Assembly (NCBI RefSeq): GCF_023168325.1
Contig: NZ_AP025688.1
Coordinates: forward strand, 2,728,001-2,792,000
Source: Tsukamurella sp. PLM1
Lineage (GTDB): Bacteria; Actinomycetota; Actinomycetes; Mycobacteriales; Mycobacteriaceae
Length of the DNA stretch: 64,000 bases
Direction of reading: 5' to 3'
Below the pieces are notes generated by a model, which was not told the origin of the DNA, made no database searches, and worked only from the letters and a program-made list of their open reading frames with translations. The translations under genes were made by a program, and so were the position numbers. Of this stretch, positions 1-11,061 are shown piece after piece (positions within the stretch are counted from its first letter, which is position 1; each line of letters begins with the position of its first letter).

Positions 1-2
1 CG

Positions 3-1532
3 GCGATCTCGCTCGCCTACCAGCGCCTGCACAACGACGTCCCGCCGCCCAGCGCCGCGATCGCCGGGGTGCCGCCGGAGTTCGACGAGTTCGTCGCCCG
101 CGCCACCGACCGCGACCCGTCGCGCCGGTACGCCGACGGCTTCGCGATGGCCGACGCCCTCACCACGATCGCGGACGAGTTGGACCTGCCGCCGTTCACC
201 GTCCCCGCGCCGCGGTCCAGCGCGGAGCAGCGGGCCGCCGCCGCGATGTACGACGCGCAGCGCGGCCAGCCCCTCATCCCGGCCGCCGCCGAGCCCACCG
301 GCGCCCTGATGCCCGATGCCACGCCCCCGCCCGTGGCACCCGTCGCGGCACCGCGCACCGTCGGGCCGCCGACCGCCGCCCTACCACCCGTCCCGGTCCA
401 CCACACGCGGGCCGAGACGATGCACGAGCCGTTGCCGGCCGAGACGGCGCCGCCGCAGCGGGTCGCACCGCGCCGCGGCCGCGCGAAGTCGTGGATCGTG
501 GTCGCGATCATCGCGCTCGTCGCGCTGCTGCTGGCGTTCGGCGGTTGGTGGTTCGCGTCCGGCCAGTTCACGACGGTGCCCACCGTGACGGGCATGGACC
601 GCGCGGCGGCCGAGCGGGCGATCAAGGACGCGGGCCTCGACGTCGCGCTGGACGGCAAGTACAGCAACGACATCACCGAGAACACCGTCACCGGCCTCGA
701 CCCCGCCGCCGGCAGCCGGATCAGCCGGTTCGGCACCGTGACCGTCGAATACTCGCGCGGCCGCCCCGTGGTGCCACAGTTCCAGGCCGGCGACAGCCCC
801 GAGAACGTCGAGAAGCTGCTGCGCGAGAGCGGCCTGGTGCCCAAGCGCGGGCCAGCGCAGTTCAGCCGCGACATCCCGCAGGGCGGGGTCATCGGCCTCT
901 CGCCCACGCCGGGCACACGTGTGGCCGTCGGTTCGACGGTGACGGTGGTCGCCTCAGCGGGCAATCAACCGGTGAACATCCCCGACGTCCGCGGCCGCAC
1001 GCCGGACGAGGCCACGTCGATCCTGCGCTCGGCGGGTCTGACGGTGAAACAGACCAAGCAGCAGTTCGACTCGTCGACCGAGGCGGGCAAGGTGTTCGGC
1101 ACCGACCCGTCGGGGCAGGTGAACAAGGGCGGCAGCGTCACGCTGCTCGTCTCGAACGCGCTGACGGTGCCCGACGTGACCGGCAAGTCCGCGTCGGAGG
1201 CGCAGCAGATGCTCTCGAACGCCGGCCTGTCGGCGGAACTGACGGGCGACAACGGATCCGGCTCGGTCGTCACGTCCACCAGCCCCTCCGCCGGCGCGCG
1301 CGTCGACCCGTCGAACAACCGCGTGACGGTCACCCTCGCGGCCCGGGTCACGGTGCCGTCGGTGACGGGGATGAACGTGGGCCAGGCCCGGTCGACGCTG
1401 CGGGACGCGGGCCTGCAGGTGAAGGTGAACGGCATCTTCGCCTCGGACAACTCGCAGGTGATCTGGCAGGACCCGGGCGGCGGCTCGCGCGTGAAAGCCG
1501 GGTCCACCGTGACGATCACGGCGATTCCGTAG
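3..1532 (+). CDS. pknL: Ser/Thr protein kinase PknL, C-terminal part with five PASTA repeats (5' end outside window)
   Basis: The frame is open from the window edge, so the start and most of the kinase domain are missing. What remains begins with the end of a Hanks-type kinase lobe (AISLAYQRL, then FVARATDRDPSRRYADG). A Pro/Ala-rich juxtamembrane linker follows, then one membrane helix at about 490-560 (IVVAIIALVALLLAF). Outside the membrane are five PASTA repeats at about 565-760, 766-955, 970-1160, 1165-1345 and 1350-1530, each with the VP..TG...A...L..AGL pattern. PASTA domains bind muropeptides or lipid II, so this is a cell-wall-sensing receptor kinase. Position beside the aroG block identifies it as the Rv2176/PknL orthologue. 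From memory, M. tuberculosis PknL lacks PASTA repeats while corynebacterial PknL has them. Confidence 0.9.
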   Translation, partial: AISLAYQRLHNDVPPPSAAIAGVPPEFDEFVARATDRDPSRRYADGFAMADALTTIADELDLPPFTVPAPRSSAEQRAAAAMYDAQRGQPLIPAAAEPTGALMPDATPPPVAPVAAPRTVGPPTAALPPVPVHHTRAETMHEPLPAETAPPQRVAPRRGRAKSWIVVAIIALVALLLAFGGWWFASGQFTTVPTVTGMDRAAAERAIKDAGLDVALDGKYSNDITENTVTGLDPAAGSRISRFGTVTVEYSRGRPVVPQFQAGDSPENVEKLLRESGLVPKRGPAQFSRDIPQGGVIGLSPTPGTRVAVGSTVTVVASAGNQPVNIPDVRGRTPDEATSILRSAGLTVKQTKQQFDSSTEAGKVFGTDPSGQVNKGGSVTLLVSNALTVPDVTGKSASEAQQMLSNAGLSAELTGDNGSGSVVTSTSPSAGARVDPSNNRVTVTLAARVTVPSVTGMNVGQARSTLRDAGLQVKVNGIFASDNSQVIWQDPGGGSRVKAGSTVTITAIP

Positions 1533-1607
1533 CCGCCACCCGCGCGCCGGCTTCGCCTCCCCCGGGAACGCCGGCAGGGACGCGAGCCGCCCGCTAGCGT
1601 GGGCATC

Positions 1608-2717
1608 ATGAACCGGACCTCCGTCCTCACCCGCGCGGTCGCCCTCGCTGCGGTCGGCGCGATCGCCCTCGCCGGCTGCACGTCCAACTCGTCCGACGGT
1701 GCGCCGGCGTCCTCCGCGGCGTCCACCTCGGCCGCCGCCCGCGGGGTCGCGAGCCAGGTCGCGGCGCTGCTCGCCGAGGCGAAGGAGACCTTCGACAATC
1801 CCACCCGCACCTCCACCGCGGGCAACACCGACAAGACCGTCGACAACATGGCGGTCGTCGAGCAGAAGCTACTGGAGGCCTCCGCGCTCGCGCCCTACCG
1901 GGCGGACCTGCTGTTCAGCGCGGCGTCGGCGCGGATCGCGCAGAAGAACGTCCAGGGTGCCGTGGAGTTGTACCGCACGGTGCTGACCTTCGCGCCGGAC
2001 GACGACGATGCGCACACCTACCTCGCGGTGTGGAACCGCTTCCTCGGCGACGCCGCGGGCTCGGCCGCGGAGGTCGAGCAGTTGCGCCGGGTCGCGCCGG
2101 ACCGCGTCCCGGAGGTCGAGGCGCTGTTCGCCGCGATCGACGGTGCCGTACGCACCCCGATCACCGACGCCGCCCCGGCGAGCGCGCCGCCGGACACGGG
2201 CATCGTCGTGCTCGGATACGCGCTGAAGAAGGACGGCACGATGGACGCGCCGCTCCTGCAGCGGCTGGAGAAGACCCTGGAGGTGGCGCGCGCCGTGCCC
2301 GCCGCGCCGATCGTGGTGACCGGCGGCGTGGAGCAGGCCGGGAACACCGAGGGCGCGCTCATGAAGAACTGGCTCGTGGAGCGGGGCGTCGACGCCGCGC
2401 GGATCACCGACGAGAACTTCGCCCGCACCACCGTCGAGAACGCGCTCTACAGCTCGTACGTGCTCGCCACGAAGCGGGTCGGGCACGCGATCGTGGTGAG
2501 CTCCGCGAGCCACGTGCGGCGCGGCACCGTCGACCTGGTGCTGGCCGCGCGGGAGAACCTGCCCGCCACGTTCACCGTGAGTTCCGTGGCGGCCGTGGAC
2601 AAGCCGCTCGCCGAGCTGACGACTCCGTCGGCGGACGAACTGCGCAGCATCTACCGCGACGCGCTGAGCACCATCGGCCTGTGGAGCTACCGGAGCGCGC
2701 CGCTGCTGCAGCGCTGA
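1608..2717 (+). CDS. Lipoprotein with TPR-like middle and DUF218 (YdcF/SanA-type) domain
   Basis: The product is about 369 aa. I chose ATG 1608 over the in-frame GTG at 1599 because it puts a lipoprotein signal peptide at the N-terminus (short basic stretch, hydrophobic core, lipobox LAGC at about residue 26). The middle third is helical and TPR-like (LLFSAASARIAQKN...VELYRTVL). The C-terminal half is a DUF218 domain: GIVVLGYAL, VVTGGVEQ, N..TTVENA and VVSSASHVRR. Relatives such as SanA and YdcF affect envelope integrity or vancomycin sensitivity, but their chemistry is unsettled. The gene stops 4 bp before the convergent prpE stop. It is probably anchored outside the membrane; its substrate is unknown. 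Confidence 0.8.
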   Translation: MNRTSVLTRAVALAAVGAIALAGCTSNSSDGAPASSAASTSAAARGVASQVAALLAEAKETFDNPTRTSTAGNTDKTVDNMAVVEQKLLEASALAPYRADLLFSAASARIAQKNVQGAVELYRTVLTFAPDDDDAHTYLAVWNRFLGDAAGSAAEVEQLRRVAPDRVPEVEALFAAIDGAVRTPITDAAPASAPPDTGIVVLGYALKKDGTMDAPLLQRLEKTLEVARAVPAAPIVVTGGVEQAGNTEGALMKNWLVERGVDAARITDENFARTTVENALYSSYVLATKRVGHAIVVSSASHVRRGTVDLVLAARENLPATFTVSSVAAVDKPLAELTTPSADELRSIYRDALSTIGLWSYRSAPLLQR

Positions 2718-2721
2718 GGCC

Positions 2722-4596
2722 TCACCCGCGGAGCACGCCGCGCAGGTCGTCGAGGACTGCCGGGTTCTCGATGGTCGACGGGACCGCCTCGTCGCGGCCC
2801 TCGGCGATGGCGCGCATGCTGCGCCGCAGGATCTTCCCGGACCGGGTCTTCGGCAAGGCCGCGACGATCGCGACCTCCTTGAGCGCGGCGACCGCGCCGA
2901 TGCTCTCGCGGACCTGCTGCACGATCTCGGAGCGCACCGTGTCGTGGTCCCAGTCGCCGCCGGCCTTGAGCGCCACCAGCGCCCGCGGAATCTGCCCCTT
3001 GAGCTGATCCGCCACACCGATGACCGCGCATTCGGCTACGGCCGGGTGGCGGGCGATCGCCGCCTCCAGCGCGCCGGTCGAGAGCCGGTGGCCCGCCACG
3101 TTGATCACGTCGTCGGTGCGGCCCATGACGAACAGGTAGCCGTCGGAGTCGAGGTAGCCGCCGTCGCCGGTCAGGTAGTTGCCCGGGTAGGTGGCGAGAT
3201 ACGAGTCGACGTACCGGTCGTCCGCGCCCCACAGCGTCGGCAGCGTGCCGGGCGGCAGCGGGAGCGAGATCACCACGGCACCTTCGGCTCCGGCGGCGAC
3301 ATCCTGTCCGGCATCGTCGACGATGCGGACCCCGAAGCCGGGGACGGGCACCGTCGCACTGCCCGGCTTGATCGGCATGGGCTCCACGCCACGCAGATTC
3401 GCGGCGATGGGCCAGCCCGTCTCGGTCTGCCACCAGTGGTCGATCACCGGCACGCCCAGCTTCGCCGACGCCCACTCGTAGGTGTCCGGATCCAGCCGCT
3501 CCCCCGCCATGAACAGCGTCCTCAGGCTCGAGATGTCCGACTTCGCAACGAAGTCCGCCTCCGGGTCCTCCTTGCGGATCGCGCGCAGCGCCGTCGGTGC
3601 GGTGAACAGATTGCTCACGCCGTGCCGCTCGATCACCCGCCAGAACGCGCCCGCATCGGGCGTGCCGACCGGCTTGCCCTCGTACACCACCGTCGTGGCG
3701 CCGATCAGCAACGGCGCGTACACGATGTAGCTGTGGCCCACGACCCAACCCACATCGGAGGCCGTCCACCACACCTGTCCCGGGTGCGCGTCGTAGATCG
3801 CCCGCATCGAATAGGCTAGCGCCACCGCGTGTCCGCCGTTGTCGCGCACCACGCCCTTCGGCTTACCGGTGGTGCCCGACGTGTACAGGATGTACAGCGG
3901 GTCCGTCGCCCGCACCGCGACCGCGGCGGCGGGCTGCGCCGCCGCCTCTGCCCGCGCCCAATCGTGATCCAGCGCACCGAGTTCCGCCGTGAGCTGGGGC
4001 CGCTGCCACACCAGCACCGCGGACGGCTTCACTGTGGCCAGGTCGATCGCGGCGTGCACGATCGGCAGGTACGGCAGCACCTTGCTGCCCTCGAGTCCGC
4101 ACGACGCGGTCACGATCACCTTCGGCTCCGCGTCGTCGAGCCGCGCCGCCAGCTCCGGCGCCGCGAAGCCCCCGAACACCACTGAGTGCACCGCCCCGAT
4201 CCGCGCGCACGCCAGCATCGCGACCACCGCCTCGGTGATCATCGGCAGGTAGATCACCACCCGATCGCCCTTGGCCACACCGAGCTCCGCGAGCGCGCCC
4301 GCGAACTTCGCGACCCGTTCCAGCAGCTGCGCGTACGTGAGCGTGTGCACCTCACCCGTGATCGCTGAATCATGGATCACGGCGGGCTGATCGCCCCGCC
4401 CCGCCGCGACATGCCGATCGACCGCGTTCACGCACGTGTTCAGCTCGGCGTCCGGGAACCACCGGTACAGCGGGGCGCCGGCATCGTCGAGCACCCGCGT
4501 CGGCGGCACGGCCCATTCGATCGCGGCGGCCTGCTCGGCCCAGAAACCCTCCGGATCGGTCATGCTGCGGCGGTATTCGTCGGCGTGGGCACCCAT
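2722..4596 (-). CDS. prpE: Propionyl-CoA synthetase (propionate--CoA ligase)
   Basis: This 624-aa member of the ANL acyl-CoA ligase superfamily converts propionate, ATP and CoA to propionyl-CoA. It matches PrpE end to end rather than acetyl-CoA synthetase. Features seen are the N-terminal DPEGFWAEQ..IEW, the P-loop-like YTSGTTGKPKGV, ASDVGWVVGHSYIVYAPL, WWQTETGWPI, GRTDDVINVAGHR, and the C-terminal PKTRSGKILRR whose lysine is the usual site of regulatory acetylation. ATG 4596 gives the family's usual length; the open frame extends 20 codons further upstream. Propionyl-CoA would feed methyl-branched lipid synthesis or the methylmalonyl and methylcitrate routes. No other prp gene lies beside it. 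Confidence 0.9.
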   Translation of the reverse strand: MGAHADEYRRSMTDPEGFWAEQAAAIEWAVPPTRVLDDAGAPLYRWFPDAELNTCVNAVDRHVAAGRGDQPAVIHDSAITGEVHTLTYAQLLERVAKFAGALAELGVAKGDRVVIYLPMITEAVVAMLACARIGAVHSVVFGGFAAPELAARLDDAEPKVIVTASCGLEGSKVLPYLPIVHAAIDLATVKPSAVLVWQRPQLTAELGALDHDWARAEAAAQPAAAVAVRATDPLYILYTSGTTGKPKGVVRDNGGHAVALAYSMRAIYDAHPGQVWWTASDVGWVVGHSYIVYAPLLIGATTVVYEGKPVGTPDAGAFWRVIERHGVSNLFTAPTALRAIRKEDPEADFVAKSDISSLRTLFMAGERLDPDTYEWASAKLGVPVIDHWWQTETGWPIAANLRGVEPMPIKPGSATVPVPGFGVRIVDDAGQDVAAGAEGAVVISLPLPPGTLPTLWGADDRYVDSYLATYPGNYLTGDGGYLDSDGYLFVMGRTDDVINVAGHRLSTGALEAAIARHPAVAECAVIGVADQLKGQIPRALVALKAGGDWDHDTVRSEIVQQVRESIGAVAALKEVAIVAALPKTRSGKILRRSMRAIAEGRDEAVPSTIENPAVLDDLRGVLRG

Positions 4597-4691
4597 GGGG
4601 GCATGGTCCCAGGAGACCAGTGGCGCGGCGGGTGATTCCGGCGATCTGTGGCCCACCTCATCGGGAAGCCGGGCGACCGACCCGGGGCCTT

Positions 4692-4741
4692 GTTAGCCTC
4701 CGGGCGACCGCACCTGGTTAGCCTCCGGGCGACCGCACCTG
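4692..4741 (+). repeat. Perfect 25-bp tandem duplication upstream of the 4769 membrane-protein gene
   Basis: The unit beginning GTTAGCCTCCGGGCGACC occurs twice head to tail with no mismatch (4692-4716 and 4717-4741). It lies between the divergent prpE and the gene at 4769, 28 bp before that start. Each copy carries TTAGCCT, which resembles an actinobacterial -10 region, so the duplication may double a promoter or regulator site. That role is inference. Identical copies suggest a recent duplication or a length-variable site. Confidence 0.75.
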
Positions 4742-4768
4742 CGGGCCTGCACGGCGGAGGGAGTCGCG

Positions 4769-5728
4769 ATGACGGAGACGAACGACGGGACGCACCGCAG
4801 GTGCGCCCTGGACACCATGCCCACGCAGGATCGGCGGGCGATCGAGGAGTGGAACTCCGTGCGGTCGCTGCTCATCATCAGGTTCTACGGCGGCGCGGTG
4901 GGGCTGCTGCTCCCCGTCGCGCTCATCGTCGTGGACTTCGCCACGTCGGGCGAGTACTGCGTCCGGGTCCGGGACTCACTCAGCGTCTACTACCACTCCG
5001 GGGCACGGGACATCTTCGTGATCGGCCTCGGCATCGTCGGATTCCTGCTGTTCTCGTACAAGCTCAATCGGCGATCGGCTGCGAACGCACTGAGCACCGT
5101 CGCCGGCATCGCGGCGATCGCCGTCGCGGCCTTCCCCACCCGGCTCCCCGGGGCGATCCCCGCGGGCGAGTGCGGCGCGGGCGCGAGGCCGCCGGTCGCG
5201 ACGCCCCTCCAACTCGCGTTCGGTGCCGACCGGACGGCCCTGGTGCACGCGGTAGCCGCGCTCGTGGTGTTCGCGCTGTTCGTCCTCATGTGCGTCACGA
5301 CGGCGCTACACGACCGCAGCAACACCTTCCAGCGGCCGGCGGCCGCCCCGCCGGGGAGCGGGTGGGTGCGGCGTCTCCTCGCGCAACTGTCGAACCGCGC
5401 CGGGTGGCGGTTCCACCTCGGGTGCGCGGTGACGATCGTGGCCGCCGGCGCGCTGTGCCTGCTCGCGGCGCGGGCGCGTGCGACGCTGCCGCTCCACCTC
5501 GGCCCGCTCTGGGTGGCCGAGGTCGTCGGCATCCTGGCGTTCTCGGCGTCCTGGTTCGTCAAGGGCCTGGACGACATGTTCCTCCGCCGCGAGCCGTGGT
5601 CGCAGCAGGACCTGTCCGACATCCGGATGGGCGTGGCGCGGGGCGACGCCCTGACGTTGCTACCCTGCGGCGAGGACGGACTCCCGGCCGGCGGATCCGC
5701 CGCCCGGGAGCTCCGCTACACCGTGTGA
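4769..5728 (+). CDS. Multi-spanning membrane protein of unknown function
   Basis: The product is 319 aa. ATG 4769 is preceded by GGAGGG at good spacing. I see about six hydrophobic segments: GGAVGLLLPVALIVVDF, IFVIGLGIVGFLLFSY, STVAGIAAIAVAAFP, ALVHAVAALVVFALFVLM, LGCAVTIVAAGALCLLA and LWVAEVVGILAFSASWF. The pattern resembles small DUF998-like integral membrane proteins, but I see no diagnostic motif and do not assign a family. A soluble N-terminal tail and a loop after segment 4 carry most charges. Its stop directly abuts the convergent aroG stop. It is not part of the block shared with M. tuberculosis, so it is probably an accessory gene. Confidence 0.75.
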   Translation: MTETNDGTHRRCALDTMPTQDRRAIEEWNSVRSLLIIRFYGGAVGLLLPVALIVVDFATSGEYCVRVRDSLSVYYHSGARDIFVIGLGIVGFLLFSYKLNRRSAANALSTVAGIAAIAVAAFPTRLPGAIPAGECGAGARPPVATPLQLAFGADRTALVHAVAALVVFALFVLMCVTTALHDRSNTFQRPAAAPPGSGWVRRLLAQLSNRAGWRFHLGCAVTIVAAGALCLLAARARATLPLHLGPLWVAEVVGILAFSASWFVKGLDDMFLRREPWSQQDLSDIRMGVARGDALTLLPCGEDGLPAGGSAARELRYTV

Positions 5729-7619
<1,891 letters not shown>

Positions 7620-7629
7620 GGGGTCGACG

Positions 7630-8340
7630 CTACGCGGCGCCCGCCTCGCGCTCCTCGCCCGGCACGACGACACCGTCTTTGACGTCCTGGGCGTACACGT
7701 CCACGTACGGTTGGCCGGAGAGCTTCATCAGCTCGTACATGACCTCGTCGGTGATGGCGCGCTCGATGAACCGGTTGCCGGACATGCCCTCGAACCGGGA
7801 GAAGTCCAATGGCCGGCCGATGCGGACCTGCACGCGGGTGGGGTGCGGCAGGGTGGAGCCCGGCGGGTTGAACTTTTCGGTGTCGACCATGGCCACCGGG
7901 ATGATCGGCGCGCCCGTCTCGAGCGCCATGCGGGCCATGCCGGTCTTGCCCTTGAACAGCCGGCCGTCGGGGCTGCGGGTGCCCTCCGGGTACAGGCCCA
8001 GCAGCTGGCCCTTCTCGAGCGCGCCGACGCCCGCATTGAGCGCGTCCTGCGCCGCGCTCGCGCTGCCGCGCACGATGGGGATGCAGCCGACCGACGAGAA
8101 GAACCACTTCTTGAACGCGCCCTTGAGGCCCTTGCCCGTGAAGTACTCGCTCTTGGCCAGGAACTTGATGGGCCGCGGCACCATGAGCGGCAGGAAGAAC
8201 GAATCCATCACCGCCAGATGGTTACTGGCGAGGATCGCGGCGCCGTCCTTCGGCAGGTTCTCCAGCCCCACCACCCGCGGCCGGCCGAGCAGTCGCAGCA
8301 CCGGCCCGATCAGCACCCACTTGAAGACCATCCACCACAT
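7630..8340 (-). CDS. plsC: 1-acyl-glycerol-3-phosphate acyltransferase-like protein (PlsC family, Rv2182c type)
   Basis: The product is 236 aa. ATG 8340 has GGAGAG nine bases upstream and is preferred over the in-frame GTG 8364. The N-terminus is hydrophobic (MWWMVFKWVLIGPVLRLLG). The LPLAT motifs are present: NHLAVMDSFF (catalytic NHxxxxD), GCIPIVRG, LYPEGTRSPDG and PIIPVAMVDT. It should acylate lysophosphatidate or a related lyso-glycerolipid at the cytoplasmic membrane. It is in the minus-strand operon between the ROK kinase and the RNase, as in M. tuberculosis. The acyl acceptor cannot be told from sequence. Confidence 0.88.
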   Translation of the reverse strand: MWWMVFKWVLIGPVLRLLGRPRVVGLENLPKDGAAILASNHLAVMDSFFLPLMVPRPIKFLAKSEYFTGKGLKGAFKKWFFSSVGCIPIVRGSASAAQDALNAGVGALEKGQLLGLYPEGTRSPDGRLFKGKTGMARMALETGAPIIPVAMVDTEKFNPPGSTLPHPTRVQVRIGRPLDFSRFEGMSGNRFIERAITDEVMYELMKLSGQPYVDVYAQDVKDGVVVPGEEREAGAA

Positions 8341-8415
8341 GTCGCCCAGCTCTCCATCGACCACCCGACGTGTCGGGCTTCACTCTACCGACGGTGGCGG
8401 CGCTCCGCCCCGCGA

Positions 8416-9365
8416 TCAGCGGGCGACGGCATCCCGCGCCAGGGCTGCGGCGCCGAGCATGCCGGCGCGTTCGCCCAGCTCCGTGGCCCGGATCCGGGGC
8501 TTGCGGCGGTACTTCGCGCCCGTGAGCTGCTGTGCGAAGTGCTCGCGGGCATCGTCGAGGAACAGCCGCGACGAGGCGCCCACGCCGCCGGAGAGCACGA
8601 TCAGGTCCGGGTCGAACACATCGCTCACCATCGCCAGGCCCACGCCCAGCCAACGCGCCAGCTCGCCCATCGCCTCCTGCGCCACGGGGTCGCCCGCCTC
8701 GGCGGCGGCCGCCACCTTGCGGCCCGTCAGGGAACCGGGATCGTCGGACAGCTCGCGCGCCAGGAGCACGCCCCGCGAGCCCGACCCGCCCATGAGGTCG
8801 ATCGCCGTCTCCACCAGGGCGGTGCCGCTGCAGTAGCGCTCCCAGCACCCGGACTTGCCGCAGTCGCACGGCCTCCCTCGGGCACCACCTGCAGGTGCCC
8901 GAGCTCCGGGGCGACGCCGAACGCCCCGCGGTACAGCGCACCGTCGATCAGCAGCCCCGCCCCGATGCCGGTGCCGAGCGCGACGACGCACGTCACGCGC
9001 GATTGCCGCGCCGGCCCGTAGACGTGCTCGGCCCAGGCGGCGGCGTTCGCGTCGTGCTCCATCACCACGGGAATGCCCACGCGCGCGGTCATCTCCGACG
9101 GCACCTTCGCGTCGCGCCACGGCAGGTGCGGGGCGAACGCCACCGTCTCGCGGGAGGGGTCGAGGAAGCCCGCGACGGCGAGCCCCACGGCCTTGACGTC
9201 GTGCTCCACACACAACTCCTGCACCACTCGGTCCAGGCAGCGCTCGAGGGCACGAGCACTGCGCGGCGTCTCGGCGCGCGCCGTGTCGATGACGGTGCCG
9301 TCCTCCGTCACCACCCCGGCCCGCACCGAGGTGCCGCCGATGTCGATCCCGATCGTGAGCGTCAT
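8416..9365 (-). CDS. ROK-family sugar kinase (glucokinase type), one frame break
   Basis: The intact product would be about 316 aa. ATG 9365 gives the N-terminal phosphate-binding GIDIGGTSVRAGV. The middle has VALGTGIGAGLL and ELGHLQVVPEG. Past the break come the ROK zinc motif CDCGKSGCWERYCSG and the C-terminal VLSGGVGASS. The frame changes at about 8875-8877, where restoring one base in the C run (plus strand) gives a continuous VVPEGRPCDCGKSGC. The start overlaps the upstream stop as ATGA (9362-9365), implying coupling. Likely activity is ATP- or polyphosphate-dependent glucose phosphorylation; a ROK regulator is unlikely since there is no helix-turn-helix. Confidence 0.85.
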
Positions 9366-9823
9366 GCGCCATCCCCGTCGTGTTCACCGTCGCCGGGCAG
9401 GTCGATCACGATCCGCTCGTACCCCGTGGTCTGCGAGGACTGCGCCGGCCCGGGCGCCGGTTCCGGCACGCCCGTCTGGTTCTCGGGCTCCGACGGTGCG
9501 CGGCCCACCGTACTCAGGTAATCCGCCGCGACCGCGGCGAAGGTGACCCGCGCGCTGCCGAGCAACTCCTCGGCGAGCTCGAGCAGGTCGGCGAGGACCT
9601 CATCGGCGAACTGCCCGAACGACTTCGACGCCTCGGTCGCGAACGGCTCGATGTGCCGGGCGACCGCGCCGCCCAACGCACACAGGCGGCACGCGCCGGG
9701 GTCACCGTCGGGGTGAGCGGCGTGCTCGGCCAGGCCCGCCGCGATCCACGGCCGCGCCGTCTCGAACAGGCGGGTCGCGGCCGCGAGGAACTCCTCGGAC
9801 GGGTCGGGTTTCGAGTCAGCCAC
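9362..9823 (-). CDS. Conserved actinobacterial protein of unknown function (Rv2183c type)
   Basis: The product is 153 aa with a GTG start at 9823. It is mostly helical: a region around residues 8-35, a C-R-L-C pair (GACRLCALGGAVARHIEP), then an amphipathic acidic helix (FADEVLADLLELAEELL). A Pro/Ser-rich disordered tail ends in acidic residues. The conserved cysteine pair could bind metal, but I see no second pair. Its start overlaps the end of the ArsA-like gene by 8 bp and its stop overlaps the ROK kinase start, so it is embedded in the operon. Function is unknown; position matches Rv2183c. Confidence 0.75.
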   Translation of the reverse strand: MADSKPDPSEEFLAAATRLFETARPWIAAGLAEHAAHPDGDPGACRLCALGGAVARHIEPFATEASKSFGQFADEVLADLLELAEELLGSARVTFAAVAADYLSTVGRAPSEPENQTGVPEPAPGPAQSSQTTGYERIVIDLPGDGEHDGDGA

Positions 9824-11061
9824 CGGGCCAGACCTCGCGATCGGGGGTGAAGCTCACGCGCAACTCCCCTTCCACATAGGTCGCACCCGCCACGACACAG
9901 CGGCGCAACACAGACGGTAGCCGCATCCGGCGGCGCACACCCTGCGCATCGACCAGCAGGTCCTCCTCGACCCGCCCCAGCCCGATCGTCGCCGGGTCGA
10001 CCAGCGGCAGCGGCAGCACCCACTCGTAGCGCGCGTCCAGGCCACGGGGGTCCTCGCCGTCGTCCAGCCTGTGCACCTCGGGGGCGGGCGGCAAAGCGGG
10101 CGCGGCGTCGAGCACCGTCGACGGGTCGAAGTCGAGCGCGGCCGCGTCCGCCGGCGTGCGGACCGGATCGGCGGTCTCGGCGGCCTCGAGCACCGGACGG
10201 TTCAGCACCGTCGACAACTCCGAGGCGACCTCGCGGGCGTCGTCCTGCGCGGCCACCCGCGCGCGCACCACCCGCACCGCGGGATGCGGGAGGTCGAGCG
10301 CGAACCGGTCGTCGAGGGCGAAGAGGCGGTTGAGCACGAGCGCGACGGGCCGCAGGCCCAGTACCTCCAGCGCGGCGAGCTCGTCGCGGGCGCGCTGCGG
10401 CCGGCCCCCGTCGCCGGTGAACACGTAGAGCAGTTCGAGAGCTGAGCGGTCGGCGACGAACGCGGCGAGCTGATCCGCCAGCCCGGCCACCGGCTCGGCC
10501 AGCAGCAGCGCCGCGAGCGAGCCGGTCGCGGCGCCCGAGCCCGGGCCGGAGAGCCGCACGTGCCGCGGCCACACGCGCTCGAGGTACGCGCCCAGCGACG
10601 CGGGCGCCGTCAGGAGGGAGACGAGCCCGTCGAAGCCCGGTCCATCGACGACGACGGTGCCGTACCGCCCCGACTCGGCGTGTCCGCGGATCGCGCGCAG
10701 CACCAGCACGTGCTCGGCGTCGGCGAGACCGGTGAGCTCCGGCGGCTCCAGCGCGAACGGGTCGAATCCCTGCCCACCCGGCGACTTCTCGTCGTCGACG
10801 AGGCCGCGCCCCGCCTTCACCGTGGCGGCCAGCGACTCCCACCACTGCGCGAGCAGTTCGACGGGATTGAGGTGCACGTGATCGAACGGGCCGGTCCCGT
10901 CCGCGAGCAGGGGATCGGGGACCCGCCCGACAGTGACCAGCAGGGTCCGGCCGCGCGCCGCCGCGCGCGCGGCGAACGCGACCGCCACCGTCGTCCTACC
11001 CGCTCCCCGGCGCCGGCCACCAGCAGCACCCGGGCCCGGCCGCTGCTGCGTTCTCGGACAT
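9816..11061 (-). CDS. ArsA/Get3-like P-loop ATPase (Rv2184c type), two frame breaks near the N-terminus
   Basis: ATG 11061 overlaps the preceding stop as TGATG, a strong start signal. The first 60 bases are broken twice. Restoring one base in the run at 11029-11031 and one in the C run at 11005-11008 gives VLLVAGAGGAGRTTVAVAF, a deviant Walker A with Arg-Thr-Thr instead of Lys-Thr. The body keeps ArsA-like features: VTVGRVPDPLL, FDHVHLNP, TVVVDGPGFDGLVSLL and VALVLNRLF. About 415 aa in all. Relatives are membrane-associated ATPases of unknown role in mycobacteria, not true arsenite pumps. It is co-transcribed with two SRPBCC lipid-binding-like proteins. Confidence 0.8.

Noticed and set aside
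9816..11061. Arsenical resistance function for the ArsA-like gene
   Set aside because: There is no arsB, arsR or arsD nearby, the Walker A is deviant, and synteny is with Rv2184c, which is not an arsenic gene.
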